Positions 31,400 through 38,713 of a DNA stretch of 38,713 nucleotides are shown here, in pieces (positions within the stretch are counted from its first letter, which is position 1; each line of letters starts with the position of its first letter). Location of the stretch: positions 1 through 38,713 of the IMG/VR virus record IMGVR_UViG_3300030099_005701. One strand, given 5' to 3'. A model generated the notes under the pieces. The model was not told the DNA's origin. It saw nothing but the letters and a program-made list of their open reading frames with translations, and did no database searches. The stretch comes from a virus. The position numbers and the translations under genes were made by a program.

Positions 31400-32994
31400 T
31401 GAGGGAAGGCCGAATCGCTGAGGCTTTTGGCGCTGAGGACAGCCTCCGCACCGAATCGCTCGAGTCAGCCCGCCATTGTGCCGCGCTATCGAAACCTCAC
31501 ATCCTGCCTCCTGAGGGGTGGGACGAAGGCGAGAGCCTGCCGCAGACGTTCTCTGCCCTGGCTAGCCGAGGAATCACCAACCTTGAAGGGCGTCTGCTCC
31601 TGGCTCTCTTCCCGGTCGGCCAAGCGTTCTTCAAGTTGAAGCCGGCGGCGAAATTCAAGTACGACCCCGATATCAACTCGGAGCTTCTCCAGGAGTTTGA
31701 GAACAAGCTGGCAATACACGAGATGGTCATGCTTGCGAAGATCGAGCAGGATGACCATGGCGGCAGCAACGCCCGCCGGGCGGGCTTCAGGTCCCGGATG
31801 CGGACGGCGATATCTCAGTTGCTGGTCACTGGTGATGTGCTGATCCAGATGACCGACGCCTATCAAATCCGGGTCCACCGTCGCGACAACTATGTGCAGC
31901 GGCGAGACACCGGCGGCGACGTGCTGTACATGATCACTCGCGAGCAGATTGATCCGCTCTCGATGGCCCCGGAGATGCTGGAGATCTCGCATCCCGATCC
32001 CGAGGCCCTGCACGAAATGTCGGTGTACGACCGGATGACCGAGTTGTACACCCGAATCGATTGGAACCCTGTCACCAAGACGTGGGTCATCACCCAAGAA
32101 TGCAATGGGCAGCAGATCGTCGAGTCCGAGGAAAAGGTGACACCGTACTTCACGATCCCGTACTCGCTGCCGCCGGGCGGCCAATACGGTCGCGGCATTA
32201 TCGAAGACAACCTTGGCGATGTCCGATCCATGAACGAGCTCACCGAACGGTTGCTCGACTTTGCCGCGATTTCCTCTAAGCATCTGTTCGCCCTGGACTA
32301 CTCCTCACAAGTCAGACCACAAGACCTAACTCTTCCTACCGGCTCAGTGATACAAGCGAAGGTCCAGGGCGGGCAGGTGTCTGACGTTGGAATTCTGCGG
32401 ACGGATCGAGCCGGCGACTTCAACGTTGTACAGACGGTTCGCGAGTCGCTTCGCCGAGACCTTTCCGCAGCCATGCTCATGGAGGCCGAGCAGCTGCCGA
32501 CATACGAGCGAGCAAGCCGACTGCATGTTGAGCGGGTTGCCATGGAACTCGAGGGTGCCCTCGGTGGCGTGTACGCCCCGATCGCCGACGCGCTGCAGAT
32601 CCCGCTGGTCGAGCGACTCATGCATCTCCTCGAACGCGACGGAACTCTGCCACCGCTGCCAGACGACACGGTCGAGGTCGAGGCAGTCACTGGCATTTCG
32701 GCTCTGTCCCGAGAGGGCGATCAGCAGAAGTTGATGCAGCTGCTGCAGAGCCTGTCTCAGATGGGGCCGGACATGCTCGGCAGAATCGACCGCGGCCTCC
32801 TGTTGGAAATCATGGTCAGGCACAGCGGAGTCTACGAGCCCGGTCTCGTGAAGTCGGACGAACAAGTCCAGGAAGAACAAGCTGCCGCAGCACAGCAGCA
32901 GCAACAGCAGATGTTGGCCGAGCAACTCACTGCCGCCGGCGGGCAGATGGTTCAGCAGGCCGCATCGCAATCAATGGAGGCCATGAATGGCTGA
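31399..32994 (+). CDS. Portal / head-tail connector (T7 gp8-like)
   Basis: This 531-residue protein is nearly the size of T7 gp8 (536). Family-like features are the N-terminal ESARHCAALSKPHILPPEGW, the region NLEGRLLLALFPVGQAFFKL, the strand-rich wing around VTKTWVITQE and the stem-helix region YGRGIIEDNLGDVRSMNEL. A Gln-rich low-complexity C-terminus (AAAAQQQQQQMLAEQ) follows. In the capsid it forms the dodecameric ring for DNA entry and exit. GTG 31396 lies in frame directly upstream; ATG 31399 overlaps the previous stop and is the likely start. Confidence 0.93.
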   Translation: MREGRIAEAFGAEDSLRTESLESARHCAALSKPHILPPEGWDEGESLPQTFSALASRGITNLEGRLLLALFPVGQAFFKLKPAAKFKYDPDINSELLQEFENKLAIHEMVMLAKIEQDDHGGSNARRAGFRSRMRTAISQLLVTGDVLIQMTDAYQIRVHRRDNYVQRRDTGGDVLYMITREQIDPLSMAPEMLEISHPDPEALHEMSVYDRMTELYTRIDWNPVTKTWVITQECNGQQIVESEEKVTPYFTIPYSLPPGGQYGRGIIEDNLGDVRSMNELTERLLDFAAISSKHLFALDYSSQVRPQDLTLPTGSVIQAKVQGGQVSDVGILRTDRAGDFNVVQTVRESLRRDLSAAMLMEAEQLPTYERASRLHVERVAMELEGALGGVYAPIADALQIPLVERLMHLLERDGTLPPLPDDTVEVEAVTGISALSREGDQQKLMQLLQSLSQMGPDMLGRIDRGLLLEIMVRHSGVYEPGLVKSDEQVQEEQAAAAQQQQQQMLAEQLTAAGGQMVQQAASQSMEAMNG

Positions 32995-33790
32995 GGAAAG
33001 CATGGGCGAAGCTCCAGAAGTCTCGCCCGGATTACAGATCCAAGCAGGCGGCGAGACTCCCAATACAGGTGCTGAGATAAACCAGGGAGATATCCGCAAC
33101 GTCGAGGGAACCGCCGAGGCTCCCATGAATGCGAGACAGTGGGCCGAGAAGTACAACTCACCCGAGGAGCTCGAGAAGGGCTACCTCGAGCTGCAGAAGA
33201 AGATGTCTGCTGGCCGGCCAAAGACTTCGGAAATGGACCTCGATGGCTTGCTGACCTCCGCGGGGCTGCAGGGCGGTGATCTTGCAGCTCAGTGGGTTGA
33301 CACGGGCTCATTACTGGACAGCCAATACCAAGCCCTCGAGCAACAAGGCATCAGTCGTGCGGTCGTGGATCAGTTCATGCGCGGCCAGCAGGCAATCACG
33401 AGCAACTCCGGATACGTCCAAGCAGAAGCCAGATCCAAAGCCGAGGCTCTGGCTGGCGGGGGTGAGGAGCTTGACAACTTGTTTAACTGGGCGGGCAACC
33501 GTTACGCCAACGATTCACAGAAGTTGCAGGATATAAACGATCGCCTGGGTGATCCGTCCAAGTTTGAAGGTGCAATCAAGGAGCTTCTGTACGACTACAA
33601 GGTCCAATCAGGTCGTGGGTTCACCAGCCCTCTGGCTGAGGGGACCGCAATGCCAAACGTGTCGAACGGGTTCGGGTCCGTTCAGGAATACCTTGCAGCA
33701 ATGAAACAGGCTCGGATCGATGGTTTTCCGAAGTCTTTTCTGCGGCGGCTGCAGAACACCCCAACCCACATCAAGCAAGGACTTGACTAA
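32987..33790 (+). CDS. Scaffolding protein (T7 gp9-like)
   Basis: This 267-residue acidic, helical protein sits between portal and capsid as in T7 (gp9, about 307 residues). It contains AEKYNSPEELEKGYLELQKK, a hallmark of T7-like scaffolds, an acidic Gly/Glu-rich N-terminus, and a C-terminal segment with SVQEYLAAMKQARIDGFPKS and basic helices likely to touch the capsid protein. It should guide procapsid assembly and then leave. It overlaps the portal end by eight bases. Confidence 0.85.
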   Translation: MAEESMGEAPEVSPGLQIQAGGETPNTGAEINQGDIRNVEGTAEAPMNARQWAEKYNSPEELEKGYLELQKKMSAGRPKTSEMDLDGLLTSAGLQGGDLAAQWVDTGSLLDSQYQALEQQGISRAVVDQFMRGQQAITSNSGYVQAEARSKAEALAGGGEELDNLFNWAGNRYANDSQKLQDINDRLGDPSKFEGAIKELLYDYKVQSGRGFTSPLAEGTAMPNVSNGFGSVQEYLAAMKQARIDGFPKSFLRRLQNTPTHIKQGLD

Positions 33791-34194
33791 TGACACTCTC
33801 ATCTGGACAGCACATTTCAACGGCACTCCGTATGGAACTCAAATACCGGGTGAAGTTCCACTTCAGCACAACTGCGGATCAGCACGTTTGTCAGATTCGT
33901 GACAAAGACAACCAAGTGGTTGCAGAAGGGCGGGGCCTCGATGAGGACAACGCATTTGAAACGGCGTGCAAGCTCTTCGATCCGAACAAGGCGGAAAACG
34001 AGCGACGTACCCTCGAAGAACGTAACGCTTTGTTGGAATCCAAGCTTCGTGATCTCGAGTCCGGAGTTTCGTCTCCGGCGGTTGCGGTCAGTCAGGAGCC
34101 AGATGGCGATGATCCGCAAGCTGCTGCAGCAGTCACTGAAAAGCCAGTAAGGAAGAAGAAGACCACTCGCAAGTCGGCGACGTTCGACCTGTGA
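33790..34194 (+). CDS. Hypothetical protein between scaffold and capsid (134 aa)
   Basis: The N-terminal half is beta-like (ALRMELKYRVKFHFSTTADQ, VCQIRDKDNQVVAEGRGLDE), followed by a coiled coil (AENERRTLEERNALLESKLR). An Ala/Pro-rich linker and a Lys/Arg tail (KPVRKKKTTRKSATFDL) complete it. It starts one base inside the scaffold stop. A capsid decoration or DNA-contacting internal protein is possible from position and charge. I do not recognise the family. Confidence 0.65.
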   Translation: MTLSSGQHISTALRMELKYRVKFHFSTTADQHVCQIRDKDNQVVAEGRGLDEDNAFETACKLFDPNKAENERRTLEERNALLESKLRDLESGVSSPAVAVSQEPDGDDPQAAAAVTEKPVRKKKTTRKSATFDL

Positions 34195-34224
34195 AACCAA
34201 GACCTGCATCGAGCCCCAGGTAGC

Positions 34225-34275
34225 GGGACACCTCCGGCCGATTCGGCCGGAACCCTGGCGATATGGGACACCTCC
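34225..34275 (+). promoter_or_regulatory. Two 40-base-spaced GGGACACCTCC elements upstream of the capsid gene
   Basis: GGGACACCTCC occurs at 34225-34235 and again at 34265-34275, exactly 40 bases apart, in the only sizeable gap inside the structural region. Each is preceded by an imperfect CCC(A/T)GG. The GGGACAC core loosely recalls the GACAC/GACTCAC centre of SP6 and T7 promoters, so tandem phage RNA polymerase promoters for the capsid gene are possible. An operator or processing site is the alternative. Confidence 0.45.
34233..34251. terminator. Hairpin/palindrome before the capsid gene, shares core with 18859
   Basis: TCCGGCCGA, T, TCGGCCGGA form a perfect 19-base odd palindrome with a very stable predicted stem. 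No T-run follows. It overlaps the first GGGACACCTCC copy by three bases. It may separate upstream structural transcripts from the heavily expressed capsid transcript. Confidence 0.5.
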
Positions 34276-34323
34276 TGCGGTTGCTAACTCTCGTTTTACC
34301 AACCTCAACAATGGAGGAGTCAC

Positions 34324-35520
34324 ATGACTCTCAATCTTCCCTCTGGAGCAGGAAATGCTCCCTCGGGGTTCGAGGTGCCGTTCGGTGCTACTCGTACCCT
34401 CTCCAAGGAGTTCAACGCCGACACTCGCGGCATGGCACTCGATGTGTTCTCGGGGACCGTCCTCGAGCAGTTCTACGACCAGTCGGTCTTCTACGACCGA
34501 CAGAACCAGTTCATCTCGACGAAGATCCTCAACGGCGGACACGTCGCTAAGTGGCCGATCATCGGCGACGACCTCGATCTGTTCAACTCGCTCAACGCCG
34601 ACGTTTCTGGTGGTGGGGGCGACTTCCAGGACGCAGCTGATGTCGGTGCCGAAGGCGGAATCACCGCCGGCTATCACACCCCCGGTGACTTCATCACCGG
34701 CCGTAAGGTCAAGCTGAGTGAAAAGACCGTTCGCTGCGACGACGTTCTCGTTGCACCGATTGACGTTCCCTTTGCTGACCTTGACCTTAGTTTCTTCGAC
34801 GTGCTGACGCCGTTCGCGGCCAAGCTGGCTCGTTCTCTCGCCCAGGATCTGGATCGCAAGATTGCGACACAGGTCGCTCGTGCAGCCGACGAGTCTGGCG
34901 TGACTGGCGTTTATCCTGGTGGACAGAAGGTCACCCGAGAAGTCTCAGGTGGAGCCGCGATCAGCAGCTTCTTCGCTGATAGCACCAACGGCGCAGACGC
35001 CTTCCGCGATGATTGCGCTGCGCTCGCGCAGCAGTTTGATGAAGACAACGTGCCCGAGGAAGGCAGGTTCCTTTTTATCCCGCCTTATATCAGGCGGATC
35101 CTGCGGAATGAGAAGGACATCTTCGATCGTGACTTCAACAACGCCTCGGTCGTCGGTTCCATGAACGAGCGTGCTATTGGCCTGCTCGAAGGGTTCCAGC
35201 TCATCGTCACCAAGAACATTCCTGGTAACTGGGCAACCACGACCAACGGACGTTACGGATTCATTGACAGCAACCTTGCGAAGTACGACTTCGATCATCC
35301 CCTTGGAAGCACCAACGACACCCGCCCTGCTGCGCTGGCTCTGACCAACGCTGCTTCCGGCGTGGCCGGAGTTGGCATGGTGCAGGCCGCTGGCATTCGC
35401 ACCCACATCGAGGACGATGAAAGGCGCGAGGTCAAGTTCATGAAGGCCCGCATGCATGTCGGTCTTGACACTCTTGCACCTTGGTGTGCCGGCATGATCG
35501 AGATGAAGCGTACCGCCTAA
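34324..35520 (+). CDS. Major capsid protein (T7 gp10-like, HK97 fold)
   Basis: This 398-residue protein lies after the scaffold with a GGAGGAG site just upstream. The N-terminal region has LDVFSGTVLEQFYDQSVFYD and FISTKILNGGHVAKWPIIGD, the strand-turn pattern of T7-like capsid proteins. Later parts include AKLARSLAQDLDRKIATQVA, the long spine-like helix, and FLFIPPYIRRILRNEKDIFD. T7 gp10A is 344 residues, so this one is somewhat longer. Regular codon use suggests high expression. No frameshifted longer form is evident at the 3' end. Confidence 0.92.
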   Translation: MTLNLPSGAGNAPSGFEVPFGATRTLSKEFNADTRGMALDVFSGTVLEQFYDQSVFYDRQNQFISTKILNGGHVAKWPIIGDDLDLFNSLNADVSGGGGDFQDAADVGAEGGITAGYHTPGDFITGRKVKLSEKTVRCDDVLVAPIDVPFADLDLSFFDVLTPFAAKLARSLAQDLDRKIATQVARAADESGVTGVYPGGQKVTREVSGGAAISSFFADSTNGADAFRDDCAALAQQFDEDNVPEEGRFLFIPPYIRRILRNEKDIFDRDFNNASVVGSMNERAIGLLEGFQLIVTKNIPGNWATTTNGRYGFIDSNLAKYDFDHPLGSTNDTRPAALALTNAASGVAGVGMVQAAGIRTHIEDDERREVKFMKARMHVGLDTLAPWCAGMIEMKRTA

Positions 35521-35534
35521 GTCTCTTCCTCACA

Positions 35535-35567
35535 CCCTCCCCCTTGGGCCTCGCTCAGGGGGGAGGG
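35535..35567 (+). terminator. Strong hairpin after the capsid gene
   Basis: CCCTCCCCC pairs with GGGGGGAGGG (one extra G) around a 14-base loop, 15 bases after the capsid stop. The position matches the main T7 terminator Tphi, which follows gene 10. It lacks a long T-run, so partial read-through into the tail genes is likely. Confidence 0.65.
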
Positions 35568-35582
35568 TTGCTGGAGGGTTCC

Positions 35583-35786
35583 ATGACCAGATCTTCAGAC
35601 AATACAGTCCACCTATCGGTGAAAGACTGGTGCGGGATCGTGGGAGCAGTAATAACGATTCTGTCCGCACTGTTGGCCGTATACGTTCATCACGACAGAC
35701 AACTCACCGAAGTCCTCACCAGACAAGAAACGCTCGTGGATCGAGTCGAGCGTATCGAACGCAGCCTCGATTCAAGGAGTCAATGA
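35583..35786 (+). CDS. Small membrane protein, holin/XhlA-like (67 aa)
   Basis: A polar N-terminus of about 15 residues leads to one membrane helix (CGIVGAVITILSALLAVYV), followed by a charged coiled coil (LTEVLTRQETLVDRVERIER). This resembles haemolysin XhlA-type and class III holin-like phage proteins. GGAGGG five bases before ATG 35583 supports the start. It is the second one-helix, coiled-coil protein in the genome, the other being at 18098. A lysis role is plausible but unproven. Confidence 0.65.
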   Translation: MTRSSDNTVHLSVKDWCGIVGAVITILSALLAVYVHHDRQLTEVLTRQETLVDRVERIERSLDSRSQ

Positions 35787-36298
35787 TGGCAACTCAGAAC
35801 TACACTTTGAGAACAGCGGAACGAACCTTCACCAGGGTCGGACCGGACGTTCTCGCTTCCGCCGGCGATGTGACCACCGTTGCCGCAAGCTCTTCGCCGC
35901 TCGGCGTCAGGGTTGACGGCGCAAACCTAGCGGTTCTGCTGCCGTTCGGAACTGGCAACAACCCGGAGAACAAGACGTTCAACTTTTCAGTCTTCGGGGT
36001 TTCGACTGACAACACAGGAGCGGCTCACTACCCCGTGTACATTGCCAAGTTCAAGGCCACCCTGGGCAGCACGACCGGGCTCGCGGGTGCGCCTGACGCA
36101 GCCGCGGACGACAGCGACTTCTTTGCTGACAAGATTGAACTCGTGGACGGCGACACCAGTTGCCGGATCGTGAGTGCAGAGAACAACACGATCGCTTCCG
36201 TGACTGTAGACCTGGCCGGGGCTAGTCGCTTGCTGGTCACCTTCTCGGATGTTGGCACCCCGCCCACGTCCTACAACTGTCTGTACGGGACAATCTAA
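35786..36298 (+). CDS. Beta-rich virion-like protein of unknown function (170 aa)
   Basis: The product is neutral, rich in Thr, Ala, Val and Gly, with few Lys, and looks like a beta sandwich (FNFSVFGVSTDNTGAAHYPV, IASVTVDLAGASRLLVTFSD). The ATG at 35786 has AAGGAG at six bases. Position between capsid and tail genes suggests a head decoration, adaptor or fibre-associated protein. I recognise no specific family. Confidence 0.6.
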   Translation: MATQNYTLRTAERTFTRVGPDVLASAGDVTTVAASSSPLGVRVDGANLAVLLPFGTGNNPENKTFNFSVFGVSTDNTGAAHYPVYIAKFKATLGSTTGLAGAPDAAADDSDFFADKIELVDGDTSCRIVSAENNTIASVTVDLAGASRLLVTFSDVGTPPTSYNCLYGTI

Positions 36299-36840
36299 TG
36301 AAGAACTGGCTTATCAAGAACAAATCAGCGACGACTCTGGGGGTGACCACCATGCTTGTGATCTTGACCCTTGCATCTATTTCTGGGTGCCAAGTGGACG
36401 ACTTCATTAAGTTTGAGCCACCGGAAGAAGTGCAGGCTGCGATTGGCGTAGATGCTTCGGTGCCGATGTCAAAGGCCGACGTGACTTGGGACGAGTGGGA
36501 GGCTTACGTCGATAAAAACTCCAGCCGGCTGGCTGCTGAGATTGAAGATGGCAACTATCGCCTAGGCATGATCCAGTCATTGACAGACATGGGATTTCAG
36601 GCCCTGAACGACGTAGCTCCCGGCATACCGGGAGGCGCTCTCCTGGTCGGTGGTTTGTCGATGATGGGCGGGCTGTTTCTCAAGAAGCCTGGCAGCGACA
36701 AGGCCGTGGCGCGAGAGAAGGAGCAAAGCTACGTTGCCGGTCTCGCGGAGGGTAAGAAGATTGCCATCCAGCTTTACGAAACCGCAAAGGCTGCAGATTT
36801 GGTAGCACACGAGCAGAATCATGAGCAAGCTCAAAGTTGA
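36298..36840 (+). CDS. Putative phage lipoprotein (180 aa)
   Basis: The N-terminus has a basic start (MKNWLIKNK), a hydrophobic stretch and a lipobox-like SISGC at about residue 31, typical of signal peptidase II substrates. A soluble segment with VTWDEWEAYVDKNSSRLAAE follows. A second hydrophobic Gly-rich stretch (GGALLVGGLSMMGGLFL, about 111-128) precedes a helical charged tail. A lipoprotein in the tail region could be an outer spanin, a superinfection-exclusion protein or a membrane-modifying factor. The internal hydrophobic segment is unusual for a spanin. Confidence 0.65.
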   Translation: MKNWLIKNKSATTLGVTTMLVILTLASISGCQVDDFIKFEPPEEVQAAIGVDASVPMSKADVTWDEWEAYVDKNSSRLAAEIEDGNYRLGMIQSLTDMGFQALNDVAPGIPGGALLVGGLSMMGGLFLKKPGSDKAVAREKEQSYVAGLAEGKKIAIQLYETAKAADLVAHEQNHEQAQS

Positions 36841-37468
36841 CGCCATCGAGGTAAACACCGGCAACGCGCTGCAGCTCGAGTCCAACACAACCGTGGTGTC
36901 TGGAGCTGGTGCCCCCAGAAGCTTGACTGTAAGCGGAGCCACCACTCTCGAAGGTCAGGTGGACGTGCAGGCGGCCGCATCGATCCAAGCTGATGTGTCT
37001 ACGCTCAACACGCCAGATATTGGCACAAGCAGTAACCCGCTTGGAAGTGTGCACGCAACGACGCTCAACGCCACAAATGCAAATTTCGACGCAATCAACA
37101 TCCAGAATCAATCCGTAGGACTTGTGCTTGGTAGCTGCAGGTTGTCGGTTACGTACAACTCAAACCTCACTGGTTCGAGGGTTCAAGCAACAGGCGTACC
37201 AACTGGAGTTTGCGTTGGCATGGACTCAGGGTTTGGCAACAACTTTGCACAGAAAACCCTTACCTTCTCCCAAGCATTTGCGAGTGCTAATGAGTATCGA
37301 TTGATTTTAACTCCTTTGGTCTTTACTCTCTTCCAAACCCCCGTCCAGAACGAAAGCATAGCCCGGGTGGGCCTTGTATCGTCGTCCGCCGGCGGCTTGG
37401 TTGTTGTGGTAACCACTGACAACCTCGTGAACAGGGATATTGGGCACCTCTTGGTGATGAAGGCATGA
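36821..37468 (+). CDS. Tail fibre-like protein 1 with MSKLKV N-terminus
   Basis: This 215-residue protein starts MSKLKVDAIEVNTGNALQLE, almost repeated in the next gene. Short beta repeats of the type LTVSGATTLEGQVDV and HATTLNATNANFDAI follow, typical of trimeric phage fibres, then a globular C-terminal domain (about 110-215) ending in DIGHLLVMKA. The shared N-terminus is probably a virion attachment segment and the C-terminus a receptor-binding tip (inference). It overlaps the lipoprotein gene by 20 bases. Confidence 0.65.
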   Translation: MSKLKVDAIEVNTGNALQLESNTTVVSGAGAPRSLTVSGATTLEGQVDVQAAASIQADVSTLNTPDIGTSSNPLGSVHATTLNATNANFDAINIQNQSVGLVLGSCRLSVTYNSNLTGSRVQATGVPTGVCVGMDSGFGNNFAQKTLTFSQAFASANEYRLILTPLVFTLFQTPVQNESIARVGLVSSSAGGLVVVVTTDNLVNRDIGHLLVMKA

Positions 37469-38169
37469 GCAAGCTAAAAGTCAATGAGATTGAGGACAAC
37501 ACCGGCGGCACTGTCCGACTTGCCTCGAACGTCAACGTTGAAGGCGATAATAACAACACGAAGAATCTGGCGGTTTCAGGAACAAGCACTTTGAGCGGAG
37601 CGGTGACGTGCTCGGGAAACCTATCTGCAACATCTGGAACCACCAGCCTGGGAACCACTAGCTGCGGGGCACTGACCAGTTCCTCGTCCGTGACTTCTGC
37701 TTCTGTGTCAACGCAGTCTGTAGCCACAGGCACGGCGACGTTGTCAGGAAACTTAACAGTCAGTGGGTCTTCTACAGTTCAAGCACTAGCGGCACAGTCG
37801 GTGACAATAAACGGCGTGGCAGTTGACACTGGCTTGATTAACATTATCAAGGCCGCCGGTAGCTACGCCGTTTCTGATGCGACGGCCGATGTTGCCACCT
37901 TGTCGCCTAGCTCCGTACTAGGCTTGGCAAACGGCAGCTACGACGCAGACCCCGCAAACGACGAAGCCACTTTTACCGTTGCGTTTTCGGCCGCTTTAGC
38001 CAGTAGCACCTATGTGCCGCTGGTTTCTCTTTCAACATCTTATGCGGGCGCGACACACCTGCAAATTTCCAACATAGCAGCGACTGGGTTTACCGTGAAG
38101 ATCCACACCACAGGAGCCGATCCCACGAGCTCAGACACCTTCACAATCCACTTGGTGGTGTTCGGATGA
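37465..38169 (+). CDS. Tail fibre-like protein 2 with MSKLKV N-terminus
   Basis: This 234-residue paralog of the preceding gene begins MSKLKVNEIEDNTGGTVRLA. Ser/Thr/Gly-rich short repeats (LAVSGTSTLSGAVTCSGNLS, TATLSGNLTVSGSSTVQAL) lead to a separate C-terminal beta domain (about 125-234). The C-terminal domains of the two genes are not obviously alike, as expected for a duplicated fibre pair with exchanged tips. It overlaps its neighbours by ATGA on both sides. A tail fibre or receptor-binding role is inferred. Confidence 0.65.
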   Translation: MSKLKVNEIEDNTGGTVRLASNVNVEGDNNNTKNLAVSGTSTLSGAVTCSGNLSATSGTTSLGTTSCGALTSSSSVTSASVSTQSVATGTATLSGNLTVSGSSTVQALAAQSVTINGVAVDTGLINIIKAAGSYAVSDATADVATLSPSSVLGLANGSYDADPANDEATFTVAFSAALASSTYVPLVSLSTSYAGATHLQISNIAATGFTVKIHTTGADPTSSDTFTIHLVVFG

Positions 38170-38713
38170 AAAGCAAACTAACAGCAGTCAACGACATACT
38201 GCGACGACTTGGCCGGCCTCCAGTTGCTAGCCTGGACACTAGCGGTACATCAACGCAGAGCCTTGCCGAGTCGCACCTCAACGACGCTGTCCGTGACATC
38301 CAGAAGCGCGGCTGGTTTTACAACTTCAAGTTCAACGTCACCGTCAGCCCGGCTGGTAATGGCAAGATCGCTGTCAACGCCCTCGAAGGTGGGGCCGAGG
38401 TCTTCGATGTGGACACAGTAAATGTGGACTCAGCCAAGAACATCGTGCGGCAGGGCGACAATCTATTCGACCTGGACAACAACACGGACGTGTTTACAGG
38501 CTCTCTCAAGATCGCCTACCACTTCGCCGTGGATTTCGACAAGATGCCCGATGCGTTCCAGGACTGGGCAATCGCAAAGGCCGCGTATGAGTTTGGGTCT
38601 GCATTCTATCCAGACCGGCCGCAGCTGGGCAGAATCCGTGAGGAGCTGCAACTTGCTGAAACGACTGCCCGCCGGCAAGACATCAGCTCGTCAAACACCA
38701 ACGTACTCAACTC
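38166..38713 (+). CDS. Tail tubular protein A (gp11-like), 3' end missing
   Basis: This is the second, slightly different copy of the gene that opens the window, now with its true start: ATG 38166 overlapping the previous stop. The first 26 residues (MKSKLTAVNDILRRLGRPPV, then ASLDTS) are missing from the left copy. The frame stays open to the end of the window, 182 complete codons plus two bases. Differences from the left copy are nearly all silent. In the natural circular or permuted map it would continue into the equivalent of 471-528. Confidence 0.85.
   Translation, partial: MKSKLTAVNDILRRLGRPPVASLDTSGTSTQSLAESHLNDAVRDIQKRGWFYNFKFNVTVSPAGNGKIAVNALEGGAEVFDVDTVNVDSAKNIVRQGDNLFDLDNNTDVFTGSLKIAYHFAVDFDKMPDAFQDWAIAKAAYEFGSAFYPDRPQLGRIREELQLAETTARRQDISSSNTNVLN
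38244..38713. repeat. Right copy of terminal near-identical repeat
   Basis: This is the counterpart of 1-470. Mismatches concentrate at third codon positions, so both copies come from functional genes under purifying selection. A molecular terminal repeat in a single virion would normally be identical, so strain mixture during assembly is the simpler reading. Confidence 0.95.

Noticed and set aside
1-38713. tRNA genes and CRISPR arrays
   Set aside because: I saw no cloverleaf with a convincing T-arm and no regularly spaced repeats. A tRNA-scan would settle weak candidates.

Overview
The window is essentially one complete T7-like (podovirus) phage genome, opened inside a tail gene. Every supportable gene lies on the + strand and most genes overlap or abut. 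The order follows a rotated T7/phiKMV-type map: tail tube and nozzle, internal virion proteins, packaging, small accessory proteins, a non-coding break, an early region, integration, recombination/replication, a single-subunit RNA polymerase, portal, scaffold, capsid, tail fibre-like proteins, and the tail tube again. Bases 1-470 align without gaps to 38244-38713 with 22 mismatches by my count, 20 of them at third codon positions. The contig therefore closes on itself with a repeat unit of about 38,243 bp, but the two copies come from slightly different strains. This looks like an assembly from a mixed natural population (inference). The host is unknown. The DNA is moderately GC-rich, uses Shine-Dalgarno sequences and has a sigma70-like promoter. 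A marine or other aquatic proteobacterial host is plausible but unproven.

Layout. 1-3564: two tandem tail tubular A-like genes and the gp12-like nozzle. 3567-13798: gp14-like, gp15-like and a 2,556-residue gp16-like internal virion protein with a zinc metallopeptidase motif. 13788-17251: probable small terminase, a metallophosphoesterase, an odd-composition orphan and large terminase. 17259-18821: a train of very small Lys/Arg-rich proteins, a holin-like membrane protein and a 32-residue gene. 18822-19368: non-coding, highly structured, with a promoter at its right end. 19369-21269: early genes (acidic protein, ArdC-like antirestriction protein, helical protein), with hairpins and copies of an 11-base leader motif. 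21366-22774: a promoter overlapped by a perfect operator-like palindrome, a ribbon-helix-helix protein and a tyrosine integrase. 22919-28120: annealing-like protein with an SSB-like tail, Gp157-like protein, a partition/HTH-like zinc protein, SF2 helicase, Toprim primase and DUF1064 nuclease. 28117-30519: T7-like RNA polymerase. 30500-31223: papain-like candidate and a small protein. 31226-35520: Pro-rich small protein, portal, scaffold, a small unknown and major capsid. 35583-38713: membrane protein, virion-like protein, lipoprotein, two fibre-like paralogs and the start of tail tubular A.

How it may work. Host RNA polymerase probably fires the promoters near 19.3 and 21.4 kb. The phage RNA polymerase, placed next to the structural genes as in phiKMV, would then transcribe the late genes, perhaps from a duplicated element before the capsid gene. 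The integrase and the RHH/operator pair suggest a temperate lifestyle. No DNA polymerase, DnaB-like helicase or classical endolysin is recognisable. Replication therefore probably borrows the host replisome, and lysis rests on unrecognised proteins.
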